Positions 13,301 through 24,918 of a stretch of 60,000 bases of DNA are shown here, piece by piece. Each line of letters starts with the position of its first letter. Within the stretch, counting starts at the first letter, position 1. The notes below the pieces were generated by a model that saw only the letters and a list, made by a program, of their open reading frames with translations, made no database searches and had not been told where the DNA came from. Where the stretch lies: NCBI GenBank assembly GCA_914767715.1, contig OU612069.1, positions 24,365,387 through 24,425,386 of the forward strand. The letters are read 5' to 3'. Source of the DNA: Membranipora membranacea (taxonomy: Eukaryota > Bryozoa > Gymnolaemata > Cheilostomatida > Membraniporidae). The position numbers and the translations under genes are program-made.

Positions 13301-16300
13301 GACCCACCTGGCTAGGTATTAGGTTTATGTAAAATTACTTGGTCCAAGGCCTACTTATGGGCGTGGATGAGATCTGAATACTGTAGCATGATGTCATGGC
13401 ACAGTTGCTTGATCTGTAAGTCAAAGATTTTGGAAGGATTAATTGGCCGAACGTTCAACCAATCTTACAGTGTTCTCTTTGTTTTACACCAAAGTGTCCG
13501 ACACACAATTCAGATCTAAAACAGAGAATTGAATTAATTAAAAAAATCAAGTAATATTCGGAGTTACCTTCTCAACATCAAAGAATGGATATCTCACACG
13601 TAGATAGTACACCATTATGATCTCAATCTGAGTGAACTGACTCAATGTCATGTTTGCCGACAGATCTCAAGTGACTAATTACTCTTACTGTTATTATAGG
13701 TTCAGTATAAGACACAGGTTGATACAGCTCTAGTCACATTCTCAAGTAACGCAGAGGCAAAGTCAGCTCACTCAAACCCAGAGCCTCTATTCAATAACAG
13801 ATTCATCAAAATATTTTGGCATCAGGAGACGCAGCAGGCTAATAATGGTTCTCAGGTGAGAGAATTTGAGAGAATATACACTACATACACTATCACACAC
13901 ATATATTGGGTGTATGCATGATCAAGTTTGGTCCGTTTACCTGCATTAGGAGTTGCTCCCCTCCACTGGTCACTGACAACACCAGTGGAGGGGAGCAACT
14001 GGAATACAGGCAAATTGGATTAAGCTTCACCTTGGTGTACCCTATAGATAGTTGTAACTAGTAGCCAAAGTGAAGCTTGTTTCAGGTTACCGATTTTCAT
14101 ATCTCTAAGCTAGTTCATATAAAGTAGTAATGTTAAGTTAATGCTGCCTCGCCATAACTTTCACTATTTCATTTAGGAAATGGAGATTTTTTGTTTCTGC
14201 ACCGGCTTTGCTACCCTGTGTTGTTCTATATAACAGCAATGGAACTTTTAGCCCTTACAGACATGTTACTGTGTGCCATGCCTATGGCTGTATTCTACTT
14301 TTGGTATTCCTAACATCATGTTGCAGATGATTTTCAGATAAAATCTGAGAGAGAATACGGCTGTCATGTTCTGTGTGTATAAGCTCTCAGTCTGAAATCT
14401 TTGATAAACTTGAATATACCAACAACACCCACTGGTTGTGTAAAAATAAAACCGGTTAACTTTAGATAAGACTCATATGATTCATAGCTGCTAAATTGTT
14501 GTCCGTCCACTGTTATTGATTATTTTGTCTTTGTGAATTTCTAGGGTGGACCATCCAGGATGTCAGCTAAGTCTAGACTGGGCGGTGATGCTTCAGGAAA
14601 TGCTCATCAAGCTAAGGTTTGTCTTATCTCCTAATACAGTAGCCAAATAGTTCTGTGTAAGTTATCTATGCTGAGGGCTCGGGGTTTGTAAATATTACCC
14701 CTCATCGCTCCTACCTTTGCCCCTTTCTATTTTGGTCAAAACACATATTTATGAGTTTGAGTATCTTTCCCATAATAAAAACGTATTGGCCAATACATTA
14801 TTCATATAAAGAATCAAACCTCAGCTCAGATAGGATGCTATGTGAGACACAAAAGTATTTGACTGTCCAGATTAAATGTTTAACCAATCATGTTGTCAGC
14901 TCTTTCATTTAAAGAAAGGGTTTAAAGATTTCAAAAAATTCTGTGCTCCTGCCCATATGGAAGTTCATTGTATGTATACCCTATCTAAACAGCCAAGTCA
15001 ACTTTGTCACTTGGATATTACATCATAAACATGCCTTGGCGTACTTTACAGAAGCCTAGAGTTGAGCCTAACATGGACCCAGCTAAGCTGAGGCTGAATA
15101 AGTCAGCACCTAACCCGACTTCACGTAAAGTCAGCGCCGGGGGAGCTGCCGGAGGTCAGGCAGGTCAGCAGAGTAAGAAGTCAGCTATACAAATACAGAA
15201 ACAGAGACAGCTGGAGAAGAAGAAACAGAACCTACTACTCACTCAATATAATCAACTCAAGGTAATATAAATTAGATATTGGTCACCTACTCTTACGATA
15301 AGTCGATATAGTGAGCGATCAGACTGGTTTGATTGTTGGACTTACTGATAATCAGAAACATGCAATACTGTTAATGTTGTTTGTTGAAGCTAAGAACTGG
15401 ATCTGGAATCTTTCCTTACTCAAATTTGGGTCCTCTCCTACATGATTGGTGGTTATATTTATAAGTGGGCATAATGTTGCATCATGTTCAAATTATGAAG
15501 TAAATATAATATGTTATATATCATAGCATTATATAAATTATAATACATAACAATGTATTTACTGTAGAGCTTATTTGTGATGATGGATAATGCTAAGACA
15601 TCTAAAGAGAAGCAGGAGATGGGAGCGACCATAAAACAGCTTCAGCAGAGTATGGACAAACTCAAGGTAATGATTGCTCTCTTCACTACCCTTAAATATT
15701 GACCTACTATCAGGAAGAGTGTTGGCCTCGGTTCTCAGACTCAAAATCCTTTCCTCATCTTATCTAAGCTGCATTAACATGCAACACAAGCGGAACGACT
15801 TTCACAATTGATGACGAGGAATTTACATCTGCTCTTTGTATACTGTGTACTCAACCTAGTTGGAACTTTATTATTCAGAGCTCATGTTAATTCAGACAAA
15901 GAATACAAGGTTCCCTTTTCCAACATCAATGCATTATTATGCCACTTGATTCAGACTTCACTTAATAAGGGCAACATACTTTGGTATTCACTGGAGGTAT
16001 TCATTTGGTGGATTGCACTGTATATTCCAAGCATCATATTTTGTTACCAGGCTGACTTGGCATCACCAGCCCCAGCACAGACTAAGCCCGCTGTCCCTGT
16101 GGCGGGAGGGTCTGTGGTGGCTGGTCCCAGAGTTGAGCAGAGTAAGACGGAGAGAGATATATTAGATACTGAGATTGACATGCATCGTCAGTCTCAAAGC
16201 GGGGAGGATACTAGCGAGCTACAGAAAAAGCTCAACTCACTACATCATCAGGTAAGCCAGCCTCCTCTGTACTGGGGAGGGGGTATCCCAACTGCATGGG

Positions 16301-18720
16301 GATAGATGATCTAGCTGTGCGAACCTCCACTGTCACTCTAAGGGGGTATCTTCACCAGGCTGGGCGTTGGGGAGGTTTTCTTCATGGGCCTGATGTCCTA
16401 AATAAGTACAGAGCGGGGTACTCGAAAACATTTTTTTCTTGTTTGTTCTCATGAGTTTTCATCTGCCTTTATGAAGATTAATAGGGTTGCAATTGCTAGA
16501 GACAATCACCGGTTCAAATGGCTGTGCCTCCAATACCAAGACACGTTGAGGTCCTATATAAAATATAAGTTATATAAGCAGTTCTTTACTCTCCATCCCG
16601 GTATTTTGTGTTCTGAGGATTTCTTTCACTATTTTGCTCTTGCTGTTATAATGTTTATCTATCTATTAGGCATCAGCTATGGGGTTAAGAGGTCGAGGCC
16701 GCGGACGAGGTGCTCGAGGTGGTTTGGGACGGGATGCTCCCATCAAGCCACCGCCCCCTACTGCTCTTACTGTTATGGGATTTAAGGCTGAGGAGAAGGA
16801 GGCTGTTATCTCACATTTCTCTGTAAGTATCTCAGGGCCAGATCAAATACTCACAAACCTCTGTCTGCTCTCATATAGGTTCCATATTAATATATTAACC
16901 TCAACTTGTGCTACGTGCGTACGACCACCTGACACTGCTAGTTGGTGTTTGCGTACGACCACCTGACACTGCTAGTTGGTGTTTGCGTACGACTACCTGA
17001 CACTGCTAGTTGGTGTTTGCGTACGACCACCTGACACTGCGTTTTTACCCTTTAAATCATGTCATCTCGTCACTGGTTTGTTGATTAAAAATGTTTGATT
17101 AAAATCAGCATAGGCTGCAAGATATTAGTTGCCTGAAGGGCTAGGCTGCAATTGCTGCGCCAGATTGCTCTCTGTATGTAGACAGGTTGGAGCACACCTT
17201 GGGGGCTAACCAAACCCCAGTAGTCAATGAACTGTAGTTGGATATGAACCAGCGACCTTTAACACTTACATGCTGAAGGACCGGCGTTCTAACCAACTGA
17301 GCCACTTACATCATATACGTCTTGTATTTATAGGAGTACGGAACTGTAGAGGCGAAGGATTTCCAGGAGGGACCCATCACATCTATTGTAATAGAATATC
17401 CAAATGCTCACGATGCCAAAGTAGCTTCTATACACGGTGAGTATGGGTATCTATAAATATATGTCTGTCTGTTCTGGGACTCTGCAACAGGCGTAACATG
17501 GCATATTGTAACAGAGCTTTCTCAAGAGGGAAAAATGATTGCCGATGTTCACGAATAGCATACCGATGTTCTCTGAGTCAGTAGTAGCCAAATTATTATC
17601 AGCGTAGCTTTGCCCGGCAGAAATCAGAATGAATTAGACGTCATAAGGAGTATATATTTGCAGGTTGATATGTCTGCATAGGCATGAAACAGCCAAATTT
17701 TATGGCTAAATAATGATTCCTCTACTATTAAAACTCCCATCTCACCTGGCAAAAATTGATGCCAGGTAACGAAAGGCCATCCCAAACTAGTTGTATTTGA
17801 GCCTATTATTTACTCCTTCTGTAAAAGTTTACAAAAGAGTAACCCATCCAGGCTGTTTCTCAACGCATGCGGCTTGGCTTTATCAGTCAGGAAGGACCAT
17901 TGTACATTTAGAATAAACTGATGTCATTCTTTTATTTACCTGTAGGCGCCAAGTTTGGCAATAAGAACCTGATTATGAAGTGGTACAAGCCTGCTGCTCT
18001 ATCTCAGCCTGACACAGCTCAGACAGATCAGAGCTCCTCACAGGCAGCTCAGCAGACGGGAGGAGGACCGGAGACACTGACTGTGACTATCAGTACTAAG
18101 TCAGCGTCAGGAGGACCGGCAGCGGCTCCGGCAGCAGCAGCTCCAGGAGCCTCAGGAGTAACTCGAGCTGACTCTGTGTTAGACGAACAGGACGATCTAC
18201 TGGCGGGAGAGGGTAATGAAGAGGTATGTCTACTTACTATCTGAATCATCGTTTATAAGCTAGATGACAGCAAAGCAACTGTTAGTTTAGCTCTTACATA
18301 TTATTTTGTATACAATTCCTGTGAGAACTGGTGGAGGAAATTTGAGACCATTGGGGATACTAAGAGGGCTATAATGAGCTAAATCGTAAATTATGTTCCA
18401 CAAAGAATCAATCAGAGAGGGATATGAAATAGACTCCATTACTCTTACATTCCCATTAATACTCTATGTACATAGACTCGAGATTTCCATAATCACCTGG
18501 TAATGACCAAATTACCGTTGTGTCAGTCATCAGTCGGCATAGTTTCTTAGGAGCTTTATAAAAAGTCACACAGGCCTGGCAAGTGATCGGCTATGATGAC
18601 TTTGATTGGTCTATATCTGATTTGGTTGATTGTGATTGGTTTATTACACAGGGTGATATTGATGAAGCTTTACTACTTGGAGATGATGAAGAAGATGATG
18701 ATGAGAAAAGATCCTGGTAA
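4386..18720 (+). CDS. RBM26/27-like: RBM26/RBM27-type RNA-binding protein, 18 coding exons, 946 aa
   Basis: Exons: 4386-4447, 4811-4929, 7299-7419, 8018-8200, 9515-9751, 10469-10626, 11213-11392, 12266-12564, 13119-13259, 13700-13855, 14545-14616, 15052-15261, 15568-15666, 16051-16251, 16670-16822, 17334-17436, 17946-18223, 18652-18720. All junctions are GT-AG and in phase, and the sum is 2841 nt, exactly 947 codons. Residues 1-100 match the RBM26/27 N-terminal PWI-like helical domain (DADANAVALYAVALVKKEV). Arg/Ser and Arg/Gly stretches follow (about 125-280). A CCCH finger has Cys289, Cys298, Cys304 and His308. Next come a Pro/Gly/Met-rich linker, RRM1 (about 465-540), a Lys/Gln-rich coiled-coil region (about 620-745), an RGRGRGARGG box, RRM2 (about 771-850) and an acidic tail ending RSW. 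Vertebrate RBM26/27 are about 1000 aa and act in nuclear polyA RNA decay with MTR4-ZFC3H1; that role here is by homology. The start was chosen because exon 1 aligns with the family's first residues. Confidence 0.95.
5015..6459. repeat. 26-bp minisatellite, about 55 copies, inside intron 2 of the RBM26-like gene
   Basis: The unit reads TAGTGAGTATTTGGTCTGAA followed by TTCGGG. Variants carry GTGAGC, TATTAGG or a one-base deletion (near 5161 and 6041). A block of variant units recurs 286 bp apart (about 5592-5700 and 5878-5990), exactly 11 units, so there is higher-order structure. Each unit contains an EcoRI site and a GTGAGY donor-like motif. The array is broken near 6379-6412 by sequence resembling its left flank (GGCCTACTTATAAGGGAGTG). 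The long minus-strand ORFs across it exist only because the unit has no stop codon in any minus frame. Confidence 0.97.
9024..9172. repeat. Three-copy tandem repeat (about 48-52 bp) in RBM26-like intron 4
   Basis: Units start CTTAGCCTGTG at 9024, 9076 and 9124 and continue through ACATGAAGTCGCCCCCAG. The C-rich core stands out from the AT-rich intron around it. Confidence 0.85.
12896..12924. repeat. Short perfect hairpin in RBM26-like intron 8
   Basis: The arms CTGACCTCCCT and AGGGAGGTCAG pair over 11 bp around a 5-nt loop. Function is unknown; it could be the remnant of a small palindromic element. Confidence 0.5.
13917..14031. mobile_element. Small inverted-repeat MITE in RBM26-like intron 10
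   Basis: The core arms 13951-13970 and 13981-14000 are perfectly complementary (AGTTGCTCCCCTCCACTGGT) around a 10-nt loop. Outside them the pairing continues imperfectly (TTTACCTGCATT against AATACAGGCAAA). The outer ends (GATCAAGTTTGGTCC) resemble the ends of the element at 28917-29035, so both probably belong to one family. Confidence 0.6.
16917..17040. repeat. 34-bp tandem repeat, about 3.6 copies, in RBM26-like intron 15
   Basis: Copies begin GCGTACGACCACCTGACACT at 16917, 16951, 16985 and 17019, and the last is truncated after CACTGC. Only one base differs between units (ACTACC in the third), which indicates recent expansion. Confidence 0.95.
17110..17312 (-). mobile_element. tRNA-derived SINE in RBM26-like intron 15
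   Basis: Read on the minus strand it begins with a tRNA-like head: box A TGGCTCAGTTGG, an anticodon-like loop region, and box B GGTTCATATCC. A non-tRNA body containing GGGGTTTGGTTAGCCCCC follows. That body motif recurs near 55640, so this is a dispersed family. The acceptor stem does not close and the B box is diverged from GGTTCGANTCC, so it is not a functional tRNA gene. Confidence 0.7.
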
Positions 18721-19583
18721 CCACGGAAACACACACTATAAACAACATGGCGGCCTCTACCTGATATTCTATATGCTGACAAGTCGAAATACCACAGAAA
18801 TATCATACCAGTGTTAATTGATATACCAATGACTGAAAACTTATTATAGCCGTAATATTTTGTGTTTTTGTTCTGAATTTACGACAATACGGGGCTGGCT
18901 GCGCATCCCTTGTAAATATTACATGTTAAATGGATAGTAATGAATTCCAATGCCTGCATATGTCTTTTGATGTCTTAAGCTCTCTGTTATATACTTTTGA
19001 ATAGTTTCATTCTTTTTCTGCAAATATTGTAAGAATAAACAAAAAAGGTCGATATTCACATGTAAAACACTGGCAGAAAAAAGAGAGAGAAAGCCTAGAT
19101 CAGAAAAGAATAACTGATCAGGATTTGGCAAACGAAAAAATATCAAAATTGTGGCCAGATGTTAGTGAGGATGTGTTTCCCTCCGGAAAAAAATTTCATT
19201 GTGAACGACCTTGGCCTTAGGGCCACGCCCCCACATTCTCACCAGAGAGTGTTTTGTTCTCAGTCTACGGACTCTAAACTGTATGACTGGGCGGAGGATG
19301 ACTGTGTGTATACTGATTAATTACGACAGATTGATGTATACCTTTGCATGACATGTTTTTTCTTATGTGAACAAAAACTTGTTAGTTTCTCTTTGTGATC
19401 ATATTGTCCTGCTAATATATTATTTCTGTTTCAGATGTTTACTGATAGAGGGAAATTATCAGGTGACAGTAGTATCTGTGATTGGCTACCATTATAAAAC
19501 ACATGCGATTATGTGTGTCTATTAACTCTTATTGTGTGGTCATATTCTCTGGAAAACAGTTGGGTGGCTCATAGCAAAATAAA
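18721..19583 (+). other. Probable 3' UTR and polyadenylation region of the RBM26-like gene
   Basis: There is no coding signal after the TAA at 18718. Candidate AATAAA signals lie at 19034-19039 and 19578-19583; which one is used cannot be told from sequence. Confidence 0.4.
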
Positions 19584-19935
19584 GGTATGTAGAACACAAA
19601 CAACGCTCATCATAGACTTAATAACAAACCTAGACAGGGCACTATAGGGAGCGTTAGCATTAAGGCACTGAGGCATTTAATTGTGTGCAACATAAGACAT
19701 TGGAAGGTGTAGTAGAATTAGTGCTATCATTGAATTGCAGCTCATATACCAGGTTTTTTGTTGATAACTTGATCAACAATTTTGATTTGATTTTGAGATT
19801 GAATAAAGTATGTATGAACAAAAACCTGGAATATGATCACACCAAAGCTACTACGCCTTCTAATGTCGTTGCTTTGTCCACAATTAAATGCCCCAATGCT
19901 TATGCTCCATTAGTTTCCTGTCTAGGTTTATTATT

Positions 19936-21496
19936 AAAGACTTTGTTTGAGGCTGTTATTTTGTATCACATCTTATTCTCTATATTTTATTCTATCATGT
20001 GGGCGATTTCCAATTTTAGAATCCAAATATTGAGGAAGTTATGGTCTCCCACATTTTAAGGTGATGACCTTCAATTGGCATTGGGAATCAGCGGGCAATC
20101 CTTGTGTTACATCTAGGGGTGGAACGACCTCCTGAGGTTGGAGTTGAATTCCGGATATTTGACCTCGGATTCAACCACAAACCGGATCGGATATGTGTTA
20201 TGTCTGATCCGAGATGATACGTTTTTAATCAACACTTACTTTAGCATCATTTATCTCACTAAAAATGACATGGAAAGAAGTATGATAGTCACTAATTTGT
20301 GGTTCAGATTAGATAATGGAGTTTGGCTGAAAGCACTCAGTGGTGATCAATAGGCAATCAATACCTATCTTATTTTCATAGCTAATTATATTGTTGCTGA
20401 TTAAATTTGATGGATGTGTTTTTCTGCTTAAATTGAGAGAAGCATCTTTACTCAGATCGTTGTGAATAAGAGCATAATTTTTGTCCAATGATGTTCCCTG
20501 TAACAAACTATCTAGTTTAATGTACAAGGTTATCCTCTTCTTCAAAGTAGGAGGACAATTCCTATCCTAATCACAGCAGAGAGTTTGGGACATATGAGCA
20601 GGGAGTTTGTGCAAACTCAGTGATTACAAACATCGGGGTTTGCGTGATCCTGGCAAATTGAGTCAAGAGATCTTTGTACTCATTAAATGACACTTTCAAA
20701 TAAACTGTTTGTGTGATCCTTGCACCATGGCTGTTTGAGTGATAAGTTGGTCCTTGTAAAGTATTATATCCAAGCAGATACATGCGCATTTAAATTAGGG
20801 TAATGGTTCAGGGAAAAGATTGTTGACGCTGTTTATCCATGTATTCAATGACCTTAACTGTATATTATGGTGCAAAAGTACAGCTGCTTGGACTTAGCGT
20901 TTGTACGCGTTATCCGGATCCGATCCGAGGTTGAATTTACCGACCGATCCGATATCCGATCCGAGGTTGCCTAACCCTGATCCGTTCCACCCCTAGTTAC
21001 ATCACAACGCGTCATACTTATTATTACTATGATATACTAATTGATAAGATGATGATCAAAATGTTTTGGGTCTAAGTGGGTCTCAAACCCGGATCCTTAT
21101 ACATGGTCCAGCAGGCGCACCCGCTACCACTGAGCTATGTTGTCTACACACTCATAGAGCTGGAACTCATGGTGCGATGGCAGCGGGGATGATAGCGGCA
21201 TTGCATGCTGCTATAAATGTCTTGGGTTAGAGACCCGCCTAGTTCTGAGTTTTGATCATCATCTTATCTGTGGAACTAGTATAACATATTCATAATAAGA
21301 ATGACGCGTTGTGACATAACACAGAGATTGCCCGCTGATTCTGAGTGCCAATTGACTGTCGTCACCATGAAAGTGCAAGAGTCTACAACTTCTTCAATAT
21401 TAGAATTCAAAAGCTGCAAATCACACATTTGATATAATAGAATATGAAGAATAAGATGTGATACAAACTAGCAGCCTCAAAGTAAGTCTTTAAGAC
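19936..21496. mobile_element. Foldback (long inverted repeat) element, copy 1, interrupted by a hAT MITE
   Basis: The left arm starts TTAAAGACTTTGTTTGAGGC and the right arm ends with its inverse (GCCTCAAAGTAAGTCTTTAA). Inside both arms are matching inverted segments: TATCACATCTTATTCT, the CAGCGGGCAATC region, and TTATCTGTGGAA near the centre. The centre (21060-21250) has tRNA-like pieces, including GGTTAGAGACCCGCC. Removing the nested insertion at 20114-20995 and one target copy leaves a palindrome of about 0.67 kb. No transposase is encoded; the 124-aa ORF at 19685-20059 is accidental. Relatives lie at 29389-29925 and 51664-57185. Confidence 0.85.
20114..20995. mobile_element. Non-autonomous hAT-type MITE (882 bp) nested in the foldback element
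   Basis: Terminal inverted repeats TAGGGGTGGAAC and GTTCCACCCCTA are flanked by the exact 8-bp duplication GTTACATC (20106-20113 and 20996-21003). The CAGGGGTGG-like termini and the 8-bp duplication are hallmarks of the hAT superfamily. Subterminal repeats of ATCCGATCCGAGGTT and its inverse resemble transposase-binding sites. There is no transposase ORF. Confidence 0.9.
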
Positions 21497-21827
21497 TATG
21501 GCACTCGTACATTCAAGTGACTCATATTCAGTCGTTCTTCATGAAATTAAATGAATAATCCTCTTTTCATCTGATCAAATATCATGCTTTTGTATAAGAA
21601 GTAATATAACTCAATGTGGTGTAGTAAATTTTTTTCCAGATTTAATCATCTAACAAATGCATAAAAATAAGGAATTTTTAGTGCATATATTATATTGCAT
21701 TATTATCTAATACGTGTTTGATCTCATAGCTAATTGCATCCATTTCAATTTTGTTTTCCATCATATAAAAAGATTTTTTTAAATGTTCTCATAGTTTAGG
21801 CGTATTGATATTGTATCTTCATCTTTT

Positions 21828-24800
21828 TCACTTTTCTCTTTTGAGATGTTCCTCTTCTGCCACCAAGGGTAGCTCTACATCAGCGGGTACCTCAGGAGGT
21901 ACCTCTGCTTCTCCATCAACAGGTTTCTCTCCTCCATCAACAGGTTTCTCTACTCCATCAACTGGTTTCTCTGCTTTTCCACTCGTAGGTTGCTCTGCTA
22001 TATCTACTGGCATATCTGCTGCGTCAGGTTCCTTTGCATCAATGGCAGGCATATCGGAGTTTGCAACGGTTTCCTCTGCAGTATCCCCAGGCAAATCTGC
22101 CACATCTGGTTCATCTGCATCGATAGCCGTATCTCGGGTGTCGATGGGTTCCTCCATACCATCAATTGGCATATCTGCCACATCTGGTTCATCTGCATCG
22201 ATGGCTGTATCTCGGGTGTCGATGGGTTCCTCCATACCATCAATTGGCAAATCTGCCGCATTAGGCTCATTTGCATCAATAGGCATCTCTGTGTCATCGG
22301 TAGGTTGCTCAACTGTATCATCACGAATCGCTCCAGTATCAGGTACCTGGTCTTCTCCGGTTGGTCCCTCTCCGGCTCTGGTTGGTTCCTCCGCGGCTAC
22401 GGCTGGTTCCTCTACCTCACAGACAACATTATCAGGCCAGTCACACCCGCAGACTTCCTCCTCTGTATTAAATTTTGTGGGACTAACACACGAATCTGTT
22501 TGATTTGTGTTAATGTTAACGAAAGATGTACAGTTAGCTGTTGGTTTCAGTGTGGATCCAAAACTGTCCTTGCATTGTGTAGCAGCCGCCTCTACTCTTC
22601 CTACAATAATATTACAATGATGATATAAATAAGGTAGCAATCGCATAACGAACGTATAGAGGTAGATGTATACTTTAAGGTCGTGTATTGTAACCGCGTG
22701 GTTAATGTCCATGAGTGGTTAAAACTTTGTCAACCATACCATGCTATAATAAGGGCATTGTTTCCAAATGCTAGAGGCAGGTGGCTAATGAGTGAACATA
22801 CTAACTCAGTAATAACAAGCTAGGAACGACTTTCACATATCCCTTATTTTTATTAACAATCTTCGATTTCAGAAGAGACATTTATAATTGTTGAGCTCAA
22901 CATAGTGACTATGTCAAGGTCAAGCAGTTGCTTGAATCGGTACAACTATCTAAAATTATCATCAATTTGACAAATAATCGACCAATCAGCACTCTCTTCT
23001 TCACCAGTAGATGCAAAGTGTTATTATTATGGCAGACAGAAATGTATCATATTGTTTTGAATAAATTAGTAGGACAACTGTGGGCTGTGGTCAGGCCTAT
23101 GCATTGTGGTAGGAGGGCATCAGAACGCAACATATAAAGTGCACATTTCTTGATCATCATATTGCCTGGGCAGCTAAATATTGTGGTTCAATGACAGTGG
23201 GCTTGCTGGCGTAATATGGCTAAAATATGTGTTTTGTTTCTTAAAGGAATCCAGGCCTGTTCACCAACGAGCCCCCCCCCCCCCCCCCGGCTACAATACG
23301 CAACTTTTCGGTAGAGGTAGATGTATATATTGATGACAATGTACAACTTGCTGTCATTAGTTCAATGCTGTGATAACAATTTAACATTCAGTTATCTTGT
23401 TTTTTTTAGAACAGCAGGATTCAGGGTAAATAACGTTGAACGTTGCTTTGACAGCTAGTTATGTTCTGATCTCGTTTAATCCAAAGGCTTGCGAGCATGA
23501 AACACAGGTAACATACATTCTAAAACCTTACTTCATTTTTAATGGTATCCTGACTTAATCACTGCTGACGTGATAGTTTTCACAATGATGGCGTGTTGAA
23601 AATGTTTGTGTACAACAGATCAAAGATGGCTGGCAATGAATGGAACGATTAATAACCTCAGCTGTCTTTTAAACTGCCACAGGACCCTGGTTGCCTTTTA
23701 TTATAACGTTACAGAGCCTTTAGGTTTAGAATACTGAGGTTGATTTTCCCATTATTATCGCATGTTAGTATGACCAGCTGGTGCTGATGTTTATTTTGAA
23801 GACTTGGCATATTGATTTCCAAAGAACCAAAGAAATACCCCACAATAGTTTTTTTCTAAACAGAACATTCACCAATGGACTAGCAAAGCAGCATTAGTAA
23901 AACCATATCTATTGACTATCACTTGCTGTATCTATATAATTAGTGTCTCGTCAGGTGGATCAATGTATCCAGGCAGACCATTAAATGTGAGAAAATTAAC
24001 TCAGATCCAGGTCAATTTTCAGGTACAAGACAATTCATGGACTTGACTTGAAATAGGTTAGGTAATTGAGCATTTACAAGTCAAACTTCTTCTTGCCAGA
24101 AAACTGTCGTTATTACACGCTTGCAAGCTATCTAGAGTTATGGTAACAGCTAAACGCTATTACTACGAGCATGTTCCAATGAGGGGCTGTGAGAAGCGAT
24201 CAAACTCATCGGAGATAACCCAAAAAATTAAGTGATCCACTTGTCCTGAAATTTCATCTTATGATGTGATCCAAATGGAACATTAAATATACTGCAATGC
24301 CTACTAATTCTTCAACTAACTTTTCTAGTCAACTACTCTTTCCTTAACTGAGTACTAACCGTACTACTACTATCACAAGTAACACTAGTAACTCTTACTA
24401 ATGTTTCCTAGTTCTTTACTTGACACTAAGGGTCCCATATATAATGTGTCCCGCGTAGAGTTGTTGGGTAATCACCATGAAAAATACAACCACCCCTCCA
24501 TCAAAAGTCAAATTTATAAATTCAAAGCTGCCGTTTTTCAGGCCAAGGAAGTTGGTATCTCATCAGAATCTTGATGTATTTTGTCACTCAACTGATGCTT
24601 TATTTGAACCGCTTTGAATATTTGTCCTGATGTTTTATTTTATTGGATGATGTTCATTCATATTCAACTACAGGGCTGCATAGATAGATAAGATAGATAA
24701 GCAGTATTATTAGCTTGTTCTTGCTAAGATTTGATTTTGAGGACTCATGTCATATTTTCCTAACAAATCTTGATTAGCCTTTCCGCGCTGCCCATCGGTT

Positions 24801-24918
24801 TTTTTTGTGCAAAGGAAAGACCGATGAGCTGTGGATTCTGGTAATTACATAGTTTAACAAACTTACCATACTTGATGGATGATAGGACACAGAAGATCAA
24901 ACAGGCTGAGACTCTCAT
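21828..24918 (-). CDS. Secreted chitin-binding (CBM14) protein with acidic repetitive tail, 274 aa
   Basis: Exon 1 is 24867-24918 and exon 2 is 22600 down to 21828. The joined 825 nt is exactly 275 codons, with a GT-AG intron in phase 1. Exon 1 encodes a signal peptide (MRVSACLIFCVLSSIKYG), and cleavage is likely shortly after it, near VEAAA. Residues 27-78 match peritrophin-A/CBM14: Cys27, Cys41, Cys55, Cys68, Cys70 and Cys78, with the family's CDWP motif (70-73). Two N-glycosylation sequons (NCT, NQT) are present. The remaining ~195 residues are acidic and rich in Glu, Asp, Pro, Ala and Val, with almost no aromatics. They include a 26-aa unit (starting DGMEEPIDTRDTAIDADEPD) present twice in tandem and shorter EKPVDG repeats. 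Such proteins are extracellular and bind chitin; a role in cuticle, mucus or mineralised matrix is inference. The long opposite-strand ORF is a shadow, since only the minus frame has the signal peptide and cysteine domain. Confidence 0.88.
22104..22263 (-). repeat. 78-bp in-frame tandem duplication inside the acidic tail
   Basis: Two nearly identical 78-bp units encode DGMEEPIDTRDTAIDADEPD plus six residues. The very low divergence means this coding minisatellite expanded recently and may be length-polymorphic. Confidence 0.85.
22601..24866 (-). other. Intron of the CBM14 gene
   Basis: This is a 2.27-kb intron with donor GTAAGT next to 24867 and acceptor TTGTAG next to 22600. It contains a run of 17 C at 23272-23288. 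No exon or recognisable element was found inside it. Confidence 0.7.

Noticed and set aside
17110-17312. Functional tRNA gene on the minus strand
   Set aside because: The B box is diverged, the acceptor stem does not pair and a SINE body follows; the 57940-58065 copy likewise has a SINE body.
19685-20059. 124-aa plus-strand ORF
   Set aside because: It runs into the arm of the foldback element and has no conserved features.
21805-22628. Long plus-strand ORFs opposite the CBM14 gene
   Set aside because: They are Ser/Thr/Gly-rich shadows of the acidic repeat. Only the minus frame joins to a signal peptide exon and carries the cysteine domain.
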